64,000 nucleotides of DNA, from the NCBI GenBank assembly GCA_026874595.1, contig CM049316.1:52895676-52959675 (forward strand). The letters are read 5' to 3'. Below the pieces are notes generated by a model. It did no database searches. It saw only the letters and a program-made list of their open reading frames with translations, and was not told where the DNA came from. How positions within the stretch are numbered: position 1 is the stretch's first letter; each line of letters starts with the position of its first letter. Made by a program: the position numbers and the translations under genes. Shown one piece after another: positions 51,341 through 63,967 of this stretch. The DNA is from Sipunculus nudus. Its lineage: Eukaryota; Annelida; Sipuncula; Golfingiida; Sipunculidae.

Positions 51341-53124
51341 CGAACTGATACGGCTGCACCGTGTTTGTAATTTGATTATTATAATACTGACACCTAAATA
51401 TTCGAGTGTAATATTGGCCATATACACAAGGCTGCATGGATGAGATCCCCGTGACGAAATTATGGGTGTCTCCTACTATGTCCTTACTATGCAATTTTAC
51501 ATGTGACTTATTTGCTAATTTTATGCATGGCAACTCGAGCATTAACTGCTTCACCATAGTTTTCCCCTCATATCATGCCTGATGTTATGTCGTTGCGACT
51601 GGTACATAATGAAATACAAAGCTTCTGTGTACTCTCCAGCTTGGCCTCCTACTGTATAATGATGGTTATGCGATATTGGTATAAAATATATCACTAAACT
51701 AATTGCTGCATATACGGATTTGTATACAAGGGTCAACCAAGTGCTCGGACAACAAGTTATATTAATTGATATGTATGGTTATATATATCAAACAATCCAT
51801 GAGTGCTACTCATTCATTTCAAAATATATAATATCAAAAGGCGGCCTCTAAATAGGTAAAAAGTCTATTATTATTGTAATATTACAATATCACTGTAATA
51901 TATGTAATATGTATTCTATGTTATAAAACCTTAAACTAAAATATCATTTACAAAAAATACATCTATATATATATATAGATATATATATATATATAAAATA
52001 AATAAATATATATATATATGGTGTAATATAACTATAACTCTGAAATATATGAAATATGTATTCTGTGTAATATAACCTTAAACAAAAATGTGTAATATAA
52101 TACATATATACACAAACATACATACACACACATATATATATGCACTTATGTATAAATATATTAATCAATATTAAAAATTAAACCTAATAAAAAGGTATAT
52201 TCAATCATTAATTTATTTTGTTATTTAAATTAATCGGAATCAATAATTACTGCATTATTGGTCTTGCTCAGTCTGGTTTTCATATTTCCTTTTCTTGACT
52301 AAATTATATTTAAGGCATGATACATATATATTGATGTATGGTTAAAAATTTGTTTATAATTATTTTTTTTGTATAGCTGATTTAAAGAGCTGGCGATGAA
52401 AATCTGTTAGCATTTTCTATTTAAGTACAATTGAGCGCCTGAATGTATTTTTGAAGGTATACATATATGAAGAGTGAACGTCTGTGCGTGTGAGTGTGTG
52501 TGTGTGTGGGGGGGGGGGGGTGTCGGTTAAGCGGGGCATTAGTTGGTCCATTCAGGTGACATTTTCAAGAGGCCCCTGAATATTTTGAACAAACCTTATC
52601 AGTATGTGCCTCTATCAAAGGTACCGCCGGACCACCTACATGTTCAAATACCTGCGTATGAATTCATAGATATAAGTATATTATATATATACCATTAAAT
52701 AAGAACAGGGTGTTTTGGGCCTGAGTTTACACAGATACAGCGTGGTTTGAGTGAGTAGTGAGGGATTCCGGCTCCTGTGATAACACTGTATATACAGCAT
52801 CCATGTGCCAGGGCTGGAGGGCTGGAAACCTGACCTGACAACGGGCTTAACATCTTTCGACAACATGGGGGTACCTGGCCTTGGTAAATACCGCGGCCCT
52901 TTGAAGGTTCCTAGGTCGCTAACTGGTCCATGATAAGGAAAATCAGCCATTATTGAGTTAGCTGGTGACCGCCTTTTGCTCGTGACTGATGTACTTATGA
53001 CTGATGTACTGCTTTATCTGTAGCTGAAGCTCGTCTATATATTACGCTTTATACAATATTAATCAGCTGGTTATTTTTTTTTTATTTTTGATTTAATATA
53101 TATTTATATATATATATATATATA

Positions 53125-53179
<55 letters not shown>

Positions 53180-53469
53180 TTCACAGTATTCAATGAAAGG
53201 AATTAAAATGATCCTTACATCGTATGAGTATTTTAGACAAAACAAAAATTACATATTTAAACTCTAAAATATTTTCACGTTTTCCCATCCAGCCAAATTA
53301 ATATGACCATATAAGTTAATATAATTTAATAGTTAGTTTAAGCAGTCCAATCCCCACCCCTCTCGGCAAATAATGCTAACAGAGCTACCCTTGAATTGGA
53401 AACAAGTCAGTTACTATAATTGAAAAAAAAGTCTGTTACCGTTCATATCCAAATATCATTTGATTCCAG
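47225..53469 (+). other. irx intron 1
   Basis: The intron starts GTAGGT and ends at one of two AGs nine bases apart. It holds (TA)n tracts at about 47273-47322, 48042-48101, 51232-51268, 51293-51337 and 53095-53178. A duplicated compound (CA)n(TA)n block lies at 47706-47792, with a G13 run near 52509 and a C13 run near 49210. A G+C-richer non-coding patch at 52690-53000 is a candidate intronic enhancer. No coding sequence is evident on either strand. Confidence 0.8.
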
Positions 53470-53724
53470 TTACTGCAGTCTGGGGGCGCTGCCAGCACGC
53501 CGACAACTACGACAGGAAGTCGATGCTGTGAGAGTGGACGGCCGATCATGACTGACCCGGCGACCGGCCAGACGATCTGCTCCTGTCAGTATTCTCTCCT
53601 CAACTACTCCAGAATGGCGGCCGCTGGTCTCACGGCTGATGGCGTCTACAGCGCTCCTTATGCTACAGCCCAAAGTTACATGCCATTTGGGACAGATCCG
53701 TCAGCTTTCTACACCGCGTCCATT
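53470..53724 (+). CDS. irx: irx exon 2: conserved N-terminal block (CCESGRPIMTDP)
   Basis: The exon reads through CCESGRPIMTDPATGQTICS, then CQYSLLNYSRMAAAG, VYSAPYATAQSYMPFG and ends SAFYTASI. The block GRPI-TDP-GQTICSCQY-LNY-R-AAAG is shared with arthropod and other invertebrate Iroquois proteins. The VYSAPY segment is common to the family N-terminus. The donor is GTAAGT at 53725, phase 0. Two acceptors nine bases apart are both in frame: AG at 53468-53469 (adds LLQ) and AG at 53477-53478 (starts SGGAASTP). The ATG at 53548 lies in the middle of the conserved block and is not the start. A low-complexity TPTTTT stretch precedes the cysteine pair. Confidence 0.9.
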
Positions 53725-54963
53725 GTAAGTACTGTTTGCTTGACCGCTAGGAGGCGTTGTTGACATGTTAGACGATAATGTCAGACATTTTGGCTTAATT
53801 TATAGAAAATGTGATCAAATAAATTCTGTGGAAAAAAAATGTAGTTTTACTATGTGGCTTAATCCGAGTCTTCATTTACATGGATAATATATTCGACAAT
53901 TGGACTGAACTAAAAGCATTGTGCACGAAAGCCTATAGGAACTGTTGGGTTTATCAAAGAGAGCTAACATATGTTCAACAGATCGACGCACCGATGTTAA
54001 CAGTATTATATGACGAGCATTATAATGTGAAGTAAAGGCCAGCATGTATAGCGAACAACAAAAATATTTAGAATATAATGCATATTATAGAATAAATATA
54101 AACTTTAATGGATAGAATTCCCACGCATGCTTTCAAATGTTTAACAAAATTTCATTTTGCGTTTCCACAGTGTAATTTTATAGGAATTTAATTATATTAA
54201 ACTCACATTTACCCAACAAAATTCTCATGTAATCTTGTTATCCATTGTTAACTGAAATTGTTCATTCTGCATGCAATAAAATTTTTTAAAGTAAAAATAT
54301 TTGGGTCGTCGATATTATTACGTAGGTAATGTTTTATTCAAAAGTGCTCAGAACGCAGTTAGTTTGAAAACTGTGGGGCCTGTCACTGGTGATGAGAGCC
54401 TGCATGGCAGCGCGTGAGGCGTAGACGTGAAAATTAATTTTGCTTTGATAAGCTCTCACCTGATACCGGCAGGGGAAGGAGGCGGAGAGGAGGCGAGGTG
54501 TCGTGAAATAAAATAAAACAAGACGTAGCTCGTTGCCTGGTCGCCAGGGCGCGTGCGGCTCCCGTCAGCCCGTATCGCAGCCCTGCATTAAGGCTTAATG
54601 AGCTGACGACAATATTTGCCTTGCTGTTCAATAATGCATCCGTCCAGGTTTCATCCGCGCCAAGAGAATCAATCGTCCCTATTCTTCGGGCTTTTTTTTC
54701 TGCCAAAAAGCCTCTTGAACTGTTAAACGCACGGGAAACCTCAACGGGTTTTCCGATAAATCGAATAAGACCGACTGATTTTCTTGAAATCAATTAAAAA
54801 TCCAATAAAAGCCATATTATAAAGGGGAGATCATTTTAAACGAAAGATTAAAAAGAAAACATTTTGTCTCCTTTGAATTCTGAATGCTAAAATATTAAAA
54901 CATCATTGACTTTCAATATTTCCTTATAATCTTATTTCCTCTGATTGTTTAAATATATATATA

Positions 54964-55032
<69 letters not shown>

Positions 55033-55262
55033 GCAATATTACAGCTGCTATAGAGTGCTCTATGGTATTGAAGAGACAGTCTTATGAGTTCAACAACATG
55101 TTGAACGAAACTTTACGTAGTAGTAGACATGTCTGACAAACTTTGATTCCTCTATATTTGTTTAACTATCACTATATATATATAAACTTTGATTCCTCTA
55201 TATTTGTTTAACTATTATATATATATGTATATATATATATATATATTAAATATATATGTATA

Positions 55263-55310
<48 letters not shown>

Positions 55311-56416
55311 GTCTCAAAATAACGAAAATAAATGGTCTCTTTCAAATTTCATAGCCGTTAACTGTCTGACAAATTAAATAAAACATCGCCCTATATAGTT
55401 AATGAAAATATTATAAAAATCCGTAATGTATATCTAATACTGAAATTATTTTGAATTTTTGCTCTAAATCAATCACTGGCTGTTCAGGTGAATTCCTTAT
55501 ATGGTGAATGGAATTGAAAATAGTTTCAGATTCTGAGGATGTATATATGGGGCCAGTATATATGGTTTCCTTAAAGTGCGGGACAGATCAATCGAATCTA
55601 CTTTAAAATGTTCCAGTTATAACCAATAGAATTTTAATAAAAAATAGTGCCACTTTTCCCCTGATCAGCACATGCATGCATGGTGACTGATTGTTTTTGG
55701 GCAATACTTCTGTTTTCCCCTTAATGAAATTTTGCATTAGCAGAAGGTCGCGGCTCCTCGTGGTTATTTATATGTATATTTACTATATCCGTCATGCAGC
55801 TCATGAACTATTTGATCGTGGCAAAACTGACATGGTAATGTCGGGCCTGTGTATATGTATATAAGATATAATAATATCTTGATAATAATGTTGTTATGGT
55901 CACCCATGAACGCATATATTCTACGGTCTACGCTTTTTATGACGGATTTTTGTGAAAAGTTTCAAATGAAAGTGGCGCTTTCCGATCTTGAAGCAGGTAT
56001 ATATTAATGCATGGATTCCCGGCCGTTTCATTGTTTGTAAAATACATTCTTCGTTATAGTTTATATGATATTTAAAAAGCACATTTTTATATATATAAAC
56101 GAGTCTTTTTTTTCATTACAAAATGTTATTTCATTTACCTTTAAACTGTCCATTTTATATCCCAGCATATCACAAAGAGAATGCATTGACCCATTATAGG
56201 ATTGTAACAGTCTCGTTGATTCAGATTTAGCGGCTCATATAAAATATTTTTTCCGATGATTTTATGAATTTACTGGTTGTTTTCAGAAAGCAAGGAATCT
56301 TTAATATAAACTATTATTATATAAACCAATATTTTAATGCCGTGAAAATGCAGGGGATTTCATTTGACAGTGATATATCGTGATAAATATTTGATAAGCA
56401 TATAATCTAACTCACA

Positions 56417-56500
<84 letters not shown>

Positions 56501-57175
56501 CATTTATGTATAATCAACATTAATTTATATAATAATGATAATAATAATAATAATTTTATGAAAATGTATATACTAGTGTATACACATATTTATATACATG
56601 ATGATATTCATAGTTGTATGTGATTAAATTTAACAATGTATCGTATCATATTAAGAATGTTTAAATATTATTCTCGATTATTTTGACGACAAAACAACAT
56701 ATATTAATATACGCTGTCTATTTACCTATCAGCTGGGTCTTTTATTTGTAAATTTCGTCTTAATTTTAATGCTTTTAACGTTTGATTATTTTAGTTTAAT
56801 TTATTAATATCATAATATATTTAATATCAGAATTTATATGATATTATAAATATAGTATATTGTTTTATATTAAATTAAATTATTTAGAATTATTAAAAAA
56901 ATGCACATCATTTTTATTGGATCTTTTTTTGTATTATTAAAAAATTATTTTAAAGTATATTATATTATATTATATTATTTCAAATTATATCAAATGATAT
57001 GATATTATATTATATTGTATTTTGTTATATTATGTTATGTTAAATCATATTATATTATATTATAATATATTATATGATATTATATTATATTATATTAAAA
57101 TAATATATTATATTTCATTATAGGATCAGGATACATTTATTATATACTAGTATTTTAATGTTATTCTCGATACAG
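53725..57175 (+). other. irx intron 2
   Basis: The first part is ordinary AT-rich DNA. A distinct G+C-richer island lies at 54360-54790 (annotated separately). After it come long (TA)n tracts at 54954-55030, 55200-55310 and 56419-56498. A 30-base direct duplication containing TTTGATTCCTCTATATTTG starts near 55141 and 55186. From 56800 to 57120 the sequence is a degenerate TATTA-type low-complexity run. Confidence 0.8.
54360..54795. promoter_or_regulatory. candidate intronic enhancer (intron 2)
   Basis: This island stands out sharply from AT-rich flanks. It contains homeodomain-type cores (AATTAATTTT, GGCTTAATGAG), a purine-rich stretch (GGAGGCGGAGAGGAGGCGAG) and a TTTGATAAG word. A minus-strand ORF of 119 codons (54434-54793) is open but unlike any protein I recognise. 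Base composition and position suggest a conserved non-coding element. This is inference. Confidence 0.4.
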
Positions 57176-57285
57176 AATGGCGCGTATGACCTGAAGACAA
57201 ACCAGGAGGCGTGGAAGAGCTTAGCCCACTCCTCTCCGTATTACCCGTACGACCCGGCCGCCATGGGCTACCCCTACACCAGCAG
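57176..57285 (+). CDS. irx: irx exon 3: YDLK / YYPYD block upstream of the homeodomain
   Basis: The exon encodes NGAYDLKTNQEAW, KSLAHSSPYYPYD and PAAMGYPYTS. The spaced motifs YDLK, W and YYPYD with GYP are the usual Irx sequence just before the homeodomain. The acceptor is TACAG at 57171-57175 and the donor GTAAAC at 57286. The exon starts in phase 0 and ends with two bases (AG) of a split codon. The T opening exon 4 completes it to serine, giving YTS-YGPIES. An isolated 110-base exon in very AT-rich intron sequence is easily missed by gene finders. Flanking intron sequence is (TATAT)n-like on the left. Confidence 0.92.
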
Positions 57286-59335
57286 GTAAACTACTCTACT
57301 TCAATAAACATCACATTCTAAGCCAATTGTTACAAACATTTCCCTCAGATGAAAGCATGTTAATAATAGTAGTATTATAGGACATTTTAAAATGTATTTG
57401 TTCGGTTCAATTTTTCTCATGTTGTGTTGACGAGGAGTTTATTTTATTGTAAGATGTTTGGACAAATGCGAGAGAGAGAGAGAGAGTGAGAGAGAGAGAG
57501 AGAAAGAGAATTTTTTTGGGGGGGTAGCTGCATGTCCCCTCTCATGCATTAGCAAGCAATTGGATTTTCAAAAGTATACGGTTTTTAAAGGTATATATTC
57601 CGAAAAAAAGAAAAGAGAAATCATGGAATCTTATAGTTGTATAATGCTGACCGATGGCCCTCACCGGGCCTCTCACCAAGGTCCAGGATTAAATCCATCT
57701 TGAGCTAAACGGTAGGCGATCCCAGCTGGTCTTGTCCGGTCGGTACCCAGGCAACGGGATGTACCACACGCCACGTGCTATCCGCAGTCCACTGTCCAGT
57801 GCGTGGTCATTTACTCAGTAGATGATCCGGAATTTACGCATCGGATTTGCATGATGCATCTAGCGACAGAGGGTTAAACATATCCTATCCTATTGTTTAC
57901 TGATATGTCAAGCAAGTGACAAGCTCGTCGCGGTCAAGTAAACCTGGCCAATGTCTGTTGATGCGCGTGCTGTGCCCATTAATTGACCTACGGGCTTAAT
58001 TGCGATACGTCCTTGGCATCTGTTTAATAAACCCAGGCCCTGATGACGCGTGGTGTGGTGATTGCGGGCAGTTCTTGTCAACGAGTTATACAATATATGT
58101 GCCTGCACAACCCTGCCAGGTTGATAAATGTACCCGGCTCCTGACCTTAATACCAACTTGTTTCTATCTAATCTAACATTACAGTCCCTGTCCCTTCCCG
58201 TATACATATAATTATGGATATAAGCATAATATATTGCGTATATTATACGCAGCACGCACACAGTATCACTAAATACATGTACTTAGCAGTTTTTAATCAT
58301 TTCAACAATTACACCTGAAAACGCGAAAAATACATTCACTTGGGTTAATAATTATAAAAATATATGGTTTTTAAAGGGTTAAAGATACATGTATTTTTAT
58401 ATAAATATTCACAGAAACTTCAGTTCCTGTAATTATATTAATAAAGATAGATGTTAATTGTATACAGTATCATTTCCACAGTTAAAACATGAATGAATCA
58501 AGAGTCACTTGGTTCATGTGCTTATTAGCTTGTAAGGGAACCAGCCTGATGAAAGAACAGGGAAAACCCTTGCCATGTGACAAGACTTTCTAAATGAAGG
58601 TGTATCTGCTGCAAAAAAGGCGACAAGGGACCTAAGAATATCACAGATATTGTGACAAGACATAGTTAATGACCTCATATACCCGAGTTTATCTATTATC
58701 CACGCCTGTACTTGTAGTATACCTGCTAATGTTTTCCGAACATCTAGATCAGCAAAATGTGTGCCTGTATGCTAAGAAAAGCTGTTATGTGTGCCAGGTC
58801 ATTCATAGCCAGTTCTATAACCAAGTACAAACAAGCTTGCTGTTACGGGTATTTCTACTGGTCATTCCGACTGCATGTTAACAGGTACATTATTCCAGAT
58901 TGTCTTTGATATACTGCGCACATGTATAATAACCTTTTCACCTAGCACTGTCTGTCCTGTGATAACTTTTATTTGAAGAGGTCGGACCTTTCAATCAGAG
59001 AGAATTATGCGTATAGGAAACCATAAAATATAGGACGATCAAAGTTATAACATATGAGTAATTTTGAAAGATCAAAGTGGGTTTTGTAGGTTAGGTATTA
59101 AACTCCACCGTGTTTCCAACCAAGGCCCCGTTAGATCAGCTTTCATGTCGGGTCCATTATGTGTGTACTTAACACAGATACGCAATAAAGTCACTTTTTA
59201 GGGTTCACTTTGAAATCGCAGACATTGTTATTTAAGAGTATAGGAGAGGTCGAACCCATATCCATTTGAGAAATATATATGGCATCTGCCTGTCAAAATG
59301 GCGTCAAAAGATTTGTAGCTTTGTGTGTTACACAG
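57286..59335 (+). other. irx intron 3
   Basis: The intron contains a (GA)n tract at about 57469-57508 followed by T7-G6. A G+C-richer island spans about 57640-58200, and the rest is plain AT-rich sequence. Both splice sites fit the phase-2 join of exons 3 and 4. Confidence 0.85.
57890..58140. promoter_or_regulatory. candidate intronic enhancer (intron 3)
   Basis: The non-coding island contains CCATTAATTGACC and GGCTTAATTGCG homeodomain-like cores about 30 bases apart, a GGTCAAG half-site, a CAAGTAAAC forkhead-like word and a TGACGCG word. The clustering of developmental-factor words within some 200 bases suggests an enhancer. A minus-strand ORF (57908-58261) crosses it but has no recognisable domain. 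Confidence 0.35.
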
Positions 59336-59706
59336 TTACGGTCCTATTGAGTCTGCCCGGCGGAAGAACGCAACGCGAGAGAGCACCAACACTTTAAAGG
59401 CATGGCTTTATGAACATCGAAAAAACCCGTACCCCACGAAAGGCGAGAAAATCATGTTAGCGATCATCACCAAGATGACTCTGACCCAGGTGTCCACGTG
59501 GTTCGCCAACGCCCGCCGACGTCTGAAGAAGGAGAACAAAATGACGTGGTCACCCCGCAACAGGACGGGGGATGACGACCACGATGGACAGAGTGAAGGA
59601 GAAAACCAAGAGGAGAGTAAAGTTGTAGATCCCAACAAGGATGATGACGATAAGCTTGATGTAGACGATATAAAGAAAGACGAATTCGACAAAATTCTCG
59701 ATGGAG
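59336..59706 (+). CDS. irx: irx exon 4: TALE homeodomain and acidic tail
   Basis: This exon holds the complete Iroquois TALE homeodomain, about 63 residues at 59355-59543. It begins [10 protein letters not shown]. The three-residue loop insertion PYP lies within [10 protein letters not shown]. Recognition helix 3 reads [11 protein letters not shown], with alanine at homeodomain position 50 as in other Irx proteins, and the domain is followed by the family hallmark KENKMTW. After SPRNR comes a strongly acidic region ([24 protein letters not shown]), as seen after the homeodomain in Drosophila Iroquois proteins. The acceptor is ACACAG at 59330-59335 and the donor GTGAGT at 59707. The exon ends in phase 1. 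Reading on into the intron would add about 25 residues before a stop at 59778-59780. Confidence 0.98.
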
Positions 59707-60841
59707 GTGAGTACAGGATATTATTTAAAAATGTAAAGAGCATCCTGCATACGATGCAAATCATTCAAGACACTGTTTAAGTTCAGATTTGAAATTTTTA
59801 GGTGTCTCCGAGGTAGCAAAGATCTGATTTTTGGAAAGGCCTATTTTTATACAAAATGACCACCACAAATAACGTTACGTACATTAAGAACCTTTCAATG
59901 TTTAATTGGTGGCATTTACCAATATGTCCTTCTGTTTTTTTTTTTTTTTTCCTTTTCTTGAATTTTCTCTAATTTCTCCCTTCCGGGTCCCAGCGAAAAG
60001 GTCCCAAACAGGGATGAAAAATCCAATAATAGCTTGTGAGCACAAATCTGGGCCCGTCCCGCCCTGCTGACAGGCCTTTGGGGACAGTTTAACAGGTGGC
60101 TACATTAGTCCTCAAAAGAGTCGCAATTTGGTGCGGCAGGCGGACCGACTTAACAGTAACTGGATACGGGCATGGATTTATAGAAAACACAGGTGTTCCG
60201 TAGATTACTTGTAAGGCAACGGATTGCCTCTCTGGGGGATGGGCGATATAGTAACTCTTATTTGGTTTATGGGGAAATGGACAAATACACTTAGTCCATT
60301 GCATCTTGTTGTACACAAGCAGGTCTTAAGGTTCTCCGTCATACGTTGTTTTACTTTGTACTGGGTGTCGTCGTTATTGTTGCTGGTGTTAAAGTGGATC
60401 CGTGTACAGAGTGCGGATGTTTTGCCTCCAGAAATGTCAAGACGCAGGGTTTAACATTTCTCTAAGTGCGTTTCTTATTGACTGCGCTTGGCCGTTACCA
60501 CATGGTTGAAAGGCTCAACAACAGTTAGGATACAACATGTTGATATTGAGTGATTGTAAGAAACTGTCTCAAACAACCTGTTGTATGCCCGAGCAAGCCA
60601 GAGGGCAAATCGTATCTCCAAACACTCCTACAGTTTGCCCGTGTTTTGGGGGCTAATCCAGCGGGGCCCGGGACAAATGTGACGACTGTAAACTGGTTGT
60701 AAATAATGCTTGACATCCACTCTCCTGTGTCCATACCTTAGGAAACTCTACCTTTGTCTCTTTTAACAACATTTAAAGGACCCATGTAGACTTGTTTACC
60801 AAAACTAAACTTTGTATAAGAACTTGCCTGACAAGCACCAG

Positions 60842-60888
<47 letters not shown>

Positions 60889-63800
60889 TATATCCGGTAG
60901 CGGGTCAGTTATATTTGTACGCTTTAGTTGCGTGAAAAAAGTTGGTTTAATTGATGTATAAAATCGAAATTCATTTATTGATGTATTAACGCAAGGTATA
61001 ATGCTTAGATGAAAATTAAGGTTTATTTTTGAAAGAATTATCAACAGAAACAAAATCAGGAATAGTAAATGTTTCCATTGTTTTGTAATAAAACTAAATG
61101 GAATATTCTATAAATCATGTAAAATTCCGTCAGTCCCGGGCTTTAACTTTACTATATATACCCCCTGTCAATCGGGAGAGCCACCACAGTATTCCATGAA
61201 TATTCCTAGGTCTATGTGTTTTTTTTTTATAAGCGAAGCCCCAGGTCTCCGTGAACATTTACTTCCTCAAGTGTTTCCGCACAAAATTATATACACTTTG
61301 TCTTTGGCTCCGTTAAACGTAACTCACAGGGTGAAATATGGCGACACTCTCAGAAGTCAAAGCTGACAGAGTTTTTGTAGCTAGGCTGTGCAGAACAGGG
61401 CCACAAAGGTGTGTATAGTTTAAAATAGTGACTACTTGACCTATTTAGGTACAAGCTTTTGCTCTGTGGGGCCCGTAAGTCCAACCCCTTCCACACGGTT
61501 TACTGAGATCGTCGAGGTGCTCGTAGTCACCTGGTGGCCGCTGTCTTGGGCGGAAGGCTGGTAATTGAAGGGTTGTCTGGCCAGCTTTGTTGGGTGCTTG
61601 ACAGCTCCGCTTCACCCCTCTACCAAACCCCTAATCACTTTGACAATATGACCATCCCTGAACATTGTGTCAGCAATGGGGGCCCTTGACAGCACCATGG
61701 AAAGTGTTTCCCCGTACCTCGTCAAATCTAATCGAAGCCAACCGGTGAGAGAAGCCTCTACGCGGATGGTATAAAGGACATCTGTCAAACAGCCAAATTA
61801 CACGCGGTTATACAGGCCAGCCTCGCTTTACTCCATGTTACCGGTACTCCGCCAAAGCAAGTGCATCCGGTGAACAATTTTCACATATTTGAATGGTTGA
61901 AGCTGCACCATAATTTAATGCTGACCTTAAGGCTGACTCTGACATGACACATGACGAAATCTGACATGTTAATTCTAGTGGGGCTTCCCGTATCCTGCTC
62001 ATATACATACGCGCTTATATAAATGTGCGTGTGTATGATAACTTCTTGTGGTCTGTCAACTATATTTTGGTAAGTAAAAATGCAATGCATACAACAATTG
62101 TGTTGTAACAGAACAATAAGTAGTATATATATATCCTTGTAATCTTTCGTTCTGTTGTCTATACATTTATCTGCTTTGACACATGTAATATAAATGTACA
62201 TAGTAAATGAGAAAAGAAAACTAACATATACATATAAACACAGTGAAAAAAGTTTGTACTGTTGTAAAACGGAATGAAAACCTAACATATAGGCTACCAA
62301 AACCTTTGTAGGACCTGCGGTTCTATACTTTATATATGGATATACTGCAGTGGTTTAAATTAAAACAGTGGTAAAATAATTTCTAGCTTCAACATTAAAT
62401 GCTCCAGTGTTATAAGTATGCACGCCATGGCATGCAGTAGATGACAGATAATCATCCCGTATAAAGTCTTGCTGATTATTTCATTTGTTGATATTTATGT
62501 CGAATAATTTATATCGTTTCACAAGATTTATTATACCTCTATTAACAAAATGCCATCAAATGATAGAAAACTCGGATCTTTTAATTCAAGTTGTTTAAAA
62601 GTGGCGAGAAAGGTCACGTAAAAACATACTATATAAAGCATATATATATTTATGTGTGCGTGTGTGTGTGCAGTCCCATATTCTTCATAAACTAGCCACT
62701 ATCCCTGTTCTTCAGAAAATAAAACCCCAAATCACTATTTTATCAGTCCAAGAGAATATTCAGTATATATAGTTCGACAGACGACATGTTTTATATAGTG
62801 ATCGACGAGAATGCACAGACATAATGTTATTCTTCTTCAAAGCTTTTCAAGATGACATCTTTCACTCTCGCGTATCAGATATTACAGCTCCCCTGGGGTT
62901 TGAGTCTTTTTCTGGTGATCATTGGTGCCGACGTGACACCTTCCAGGAAGCCCACAGTCACGACAAAGAGGGCGCTATGCGACCTCACAGGTCGAAACCC
63001 TTCTGTGTCAGTTGACCTGTCCTCCGGCTGGTTCTATATATAGTCTCTGTTACCCTCTGTGATGTTTGGAGCAGGTACAGCCCTGCTGATACCCAACTTT
63101 TAAACAAACAGACCATCAAACCGATACATGCCTTTTTGCCTCTTTGTCTGCGGCTGAATTCGCTCTCCCAGCTCTCTTAATCATACCTGTTTAACCCGTT
63201 GTCTGGTGTAAACCATTTGTTCCCGGAACGAGAGATCAAAACACTCCTTAACGTTTGTTTATAGAACACCAGTCCTGGTTCTTAATTGTATACAGCGTGT
63301 TCTCTGCATGTTCAATTACTGTAGAATTTATTTTCTGGTCGTTTCTCAGTGTCTTGACCCTGTGTTGATAATCTAAAATGTATAAGCATCATTCATGATG
63401 AAAATAAAGAAATACCTTTTTAAACCTACCTAAGGTAAAAAGAACATATGAATAAAACAAAATTTCAGGTATATATATTGACAAAAATGAAACCGCTTTC
63501 TTCTTAAAGAGTAAACGATGAAACTAAATAGTTCATACATCCCAGGATAACCTTAAAGCTGATAGAATATAAATTTTCGTTTCCATATAGATGATTCAAC
63601 CTCTCCACATCTCTTATTAACTTTTTCGGCCGACTTGTAAGCTGTTCCTATGATAACCAGTCCAGAAGCGAGCATTTGCTGTATTCCCAGAAATATGCAA
63701 AATTAGGTCCAAAAAAAAAGGTCCAAAGAACATAGGTCCAAACAGTTTTCAAAATGGACATTCTGTGAAATGGGCTCAATTTTGAATCACTTTTGTAAAT

Positions 63801-63967
63801 TCAGAATAATTAAAATATTGCTTCCGTTATATAATGAATTTTAAATAATTTGTACATACATCTCTTTATATTCTACAGCCTCCCTAATCTGTGTTTTATG
63901 CTGCATGTAGTACATATAGACTGTATGTGTTTGATATTATACATGACATTGTGACTCATCATTTCAG
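59707..63967 (+). other. irx intron 4
   Basis: The intron holds a T-rich tract at 59934-59957, a G+C-richer patch at 59980-60780, a (TA)n tract at 60844-60885, an enhancer-like island at about 61130-61880 (separate entry), a (GT)n run near 62655 and another G+C-richer patch at 62860-63260. No coding exon with a supported domain is visible. Confidence 0.8.
61130..61880. promoter_or_regulatory. candidate enhancer with TALE-type TGACAG sites
   Basis: TGACAG or its complement CTGTCA occurs at 61165-61170, 61364-61369, 61599-61604, 61687-61692 and 61782-61787. TGACAG is the core of Meis/TGIF-type TALE homeodomain sites. The block also has CCTAATCACTTTG, GGTAATTGAAG and a CTCF-like word at 61528-61540. 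It is G+C-richer than its flanks and non-coding on both strands. A TALE-bound or auto-regulatory enhancer is the inference. Confidence 0.42.

Noticed and set aside
53548-53763. Start of the irx protein at the ATG in exon 2
   Set aside because: The conserved CCESGRPI sequence continues in frame upstream of this methionine, and the reading past 53724 runs into a GTAAGT donor.
59325-59335. Coding sequence upstream of the exon 4 acceptor
   Set aside because: The frame stays open only briefly; the AG at 59334-59335 and the phase-2 join to exon 3 explain the boundary.
59408-59764. 118-codon minus-strand ORF under the homeodomain exon
   Set aside because: Shadow of the real plus-strand exon; serine-rich antisense of the acidic tail.
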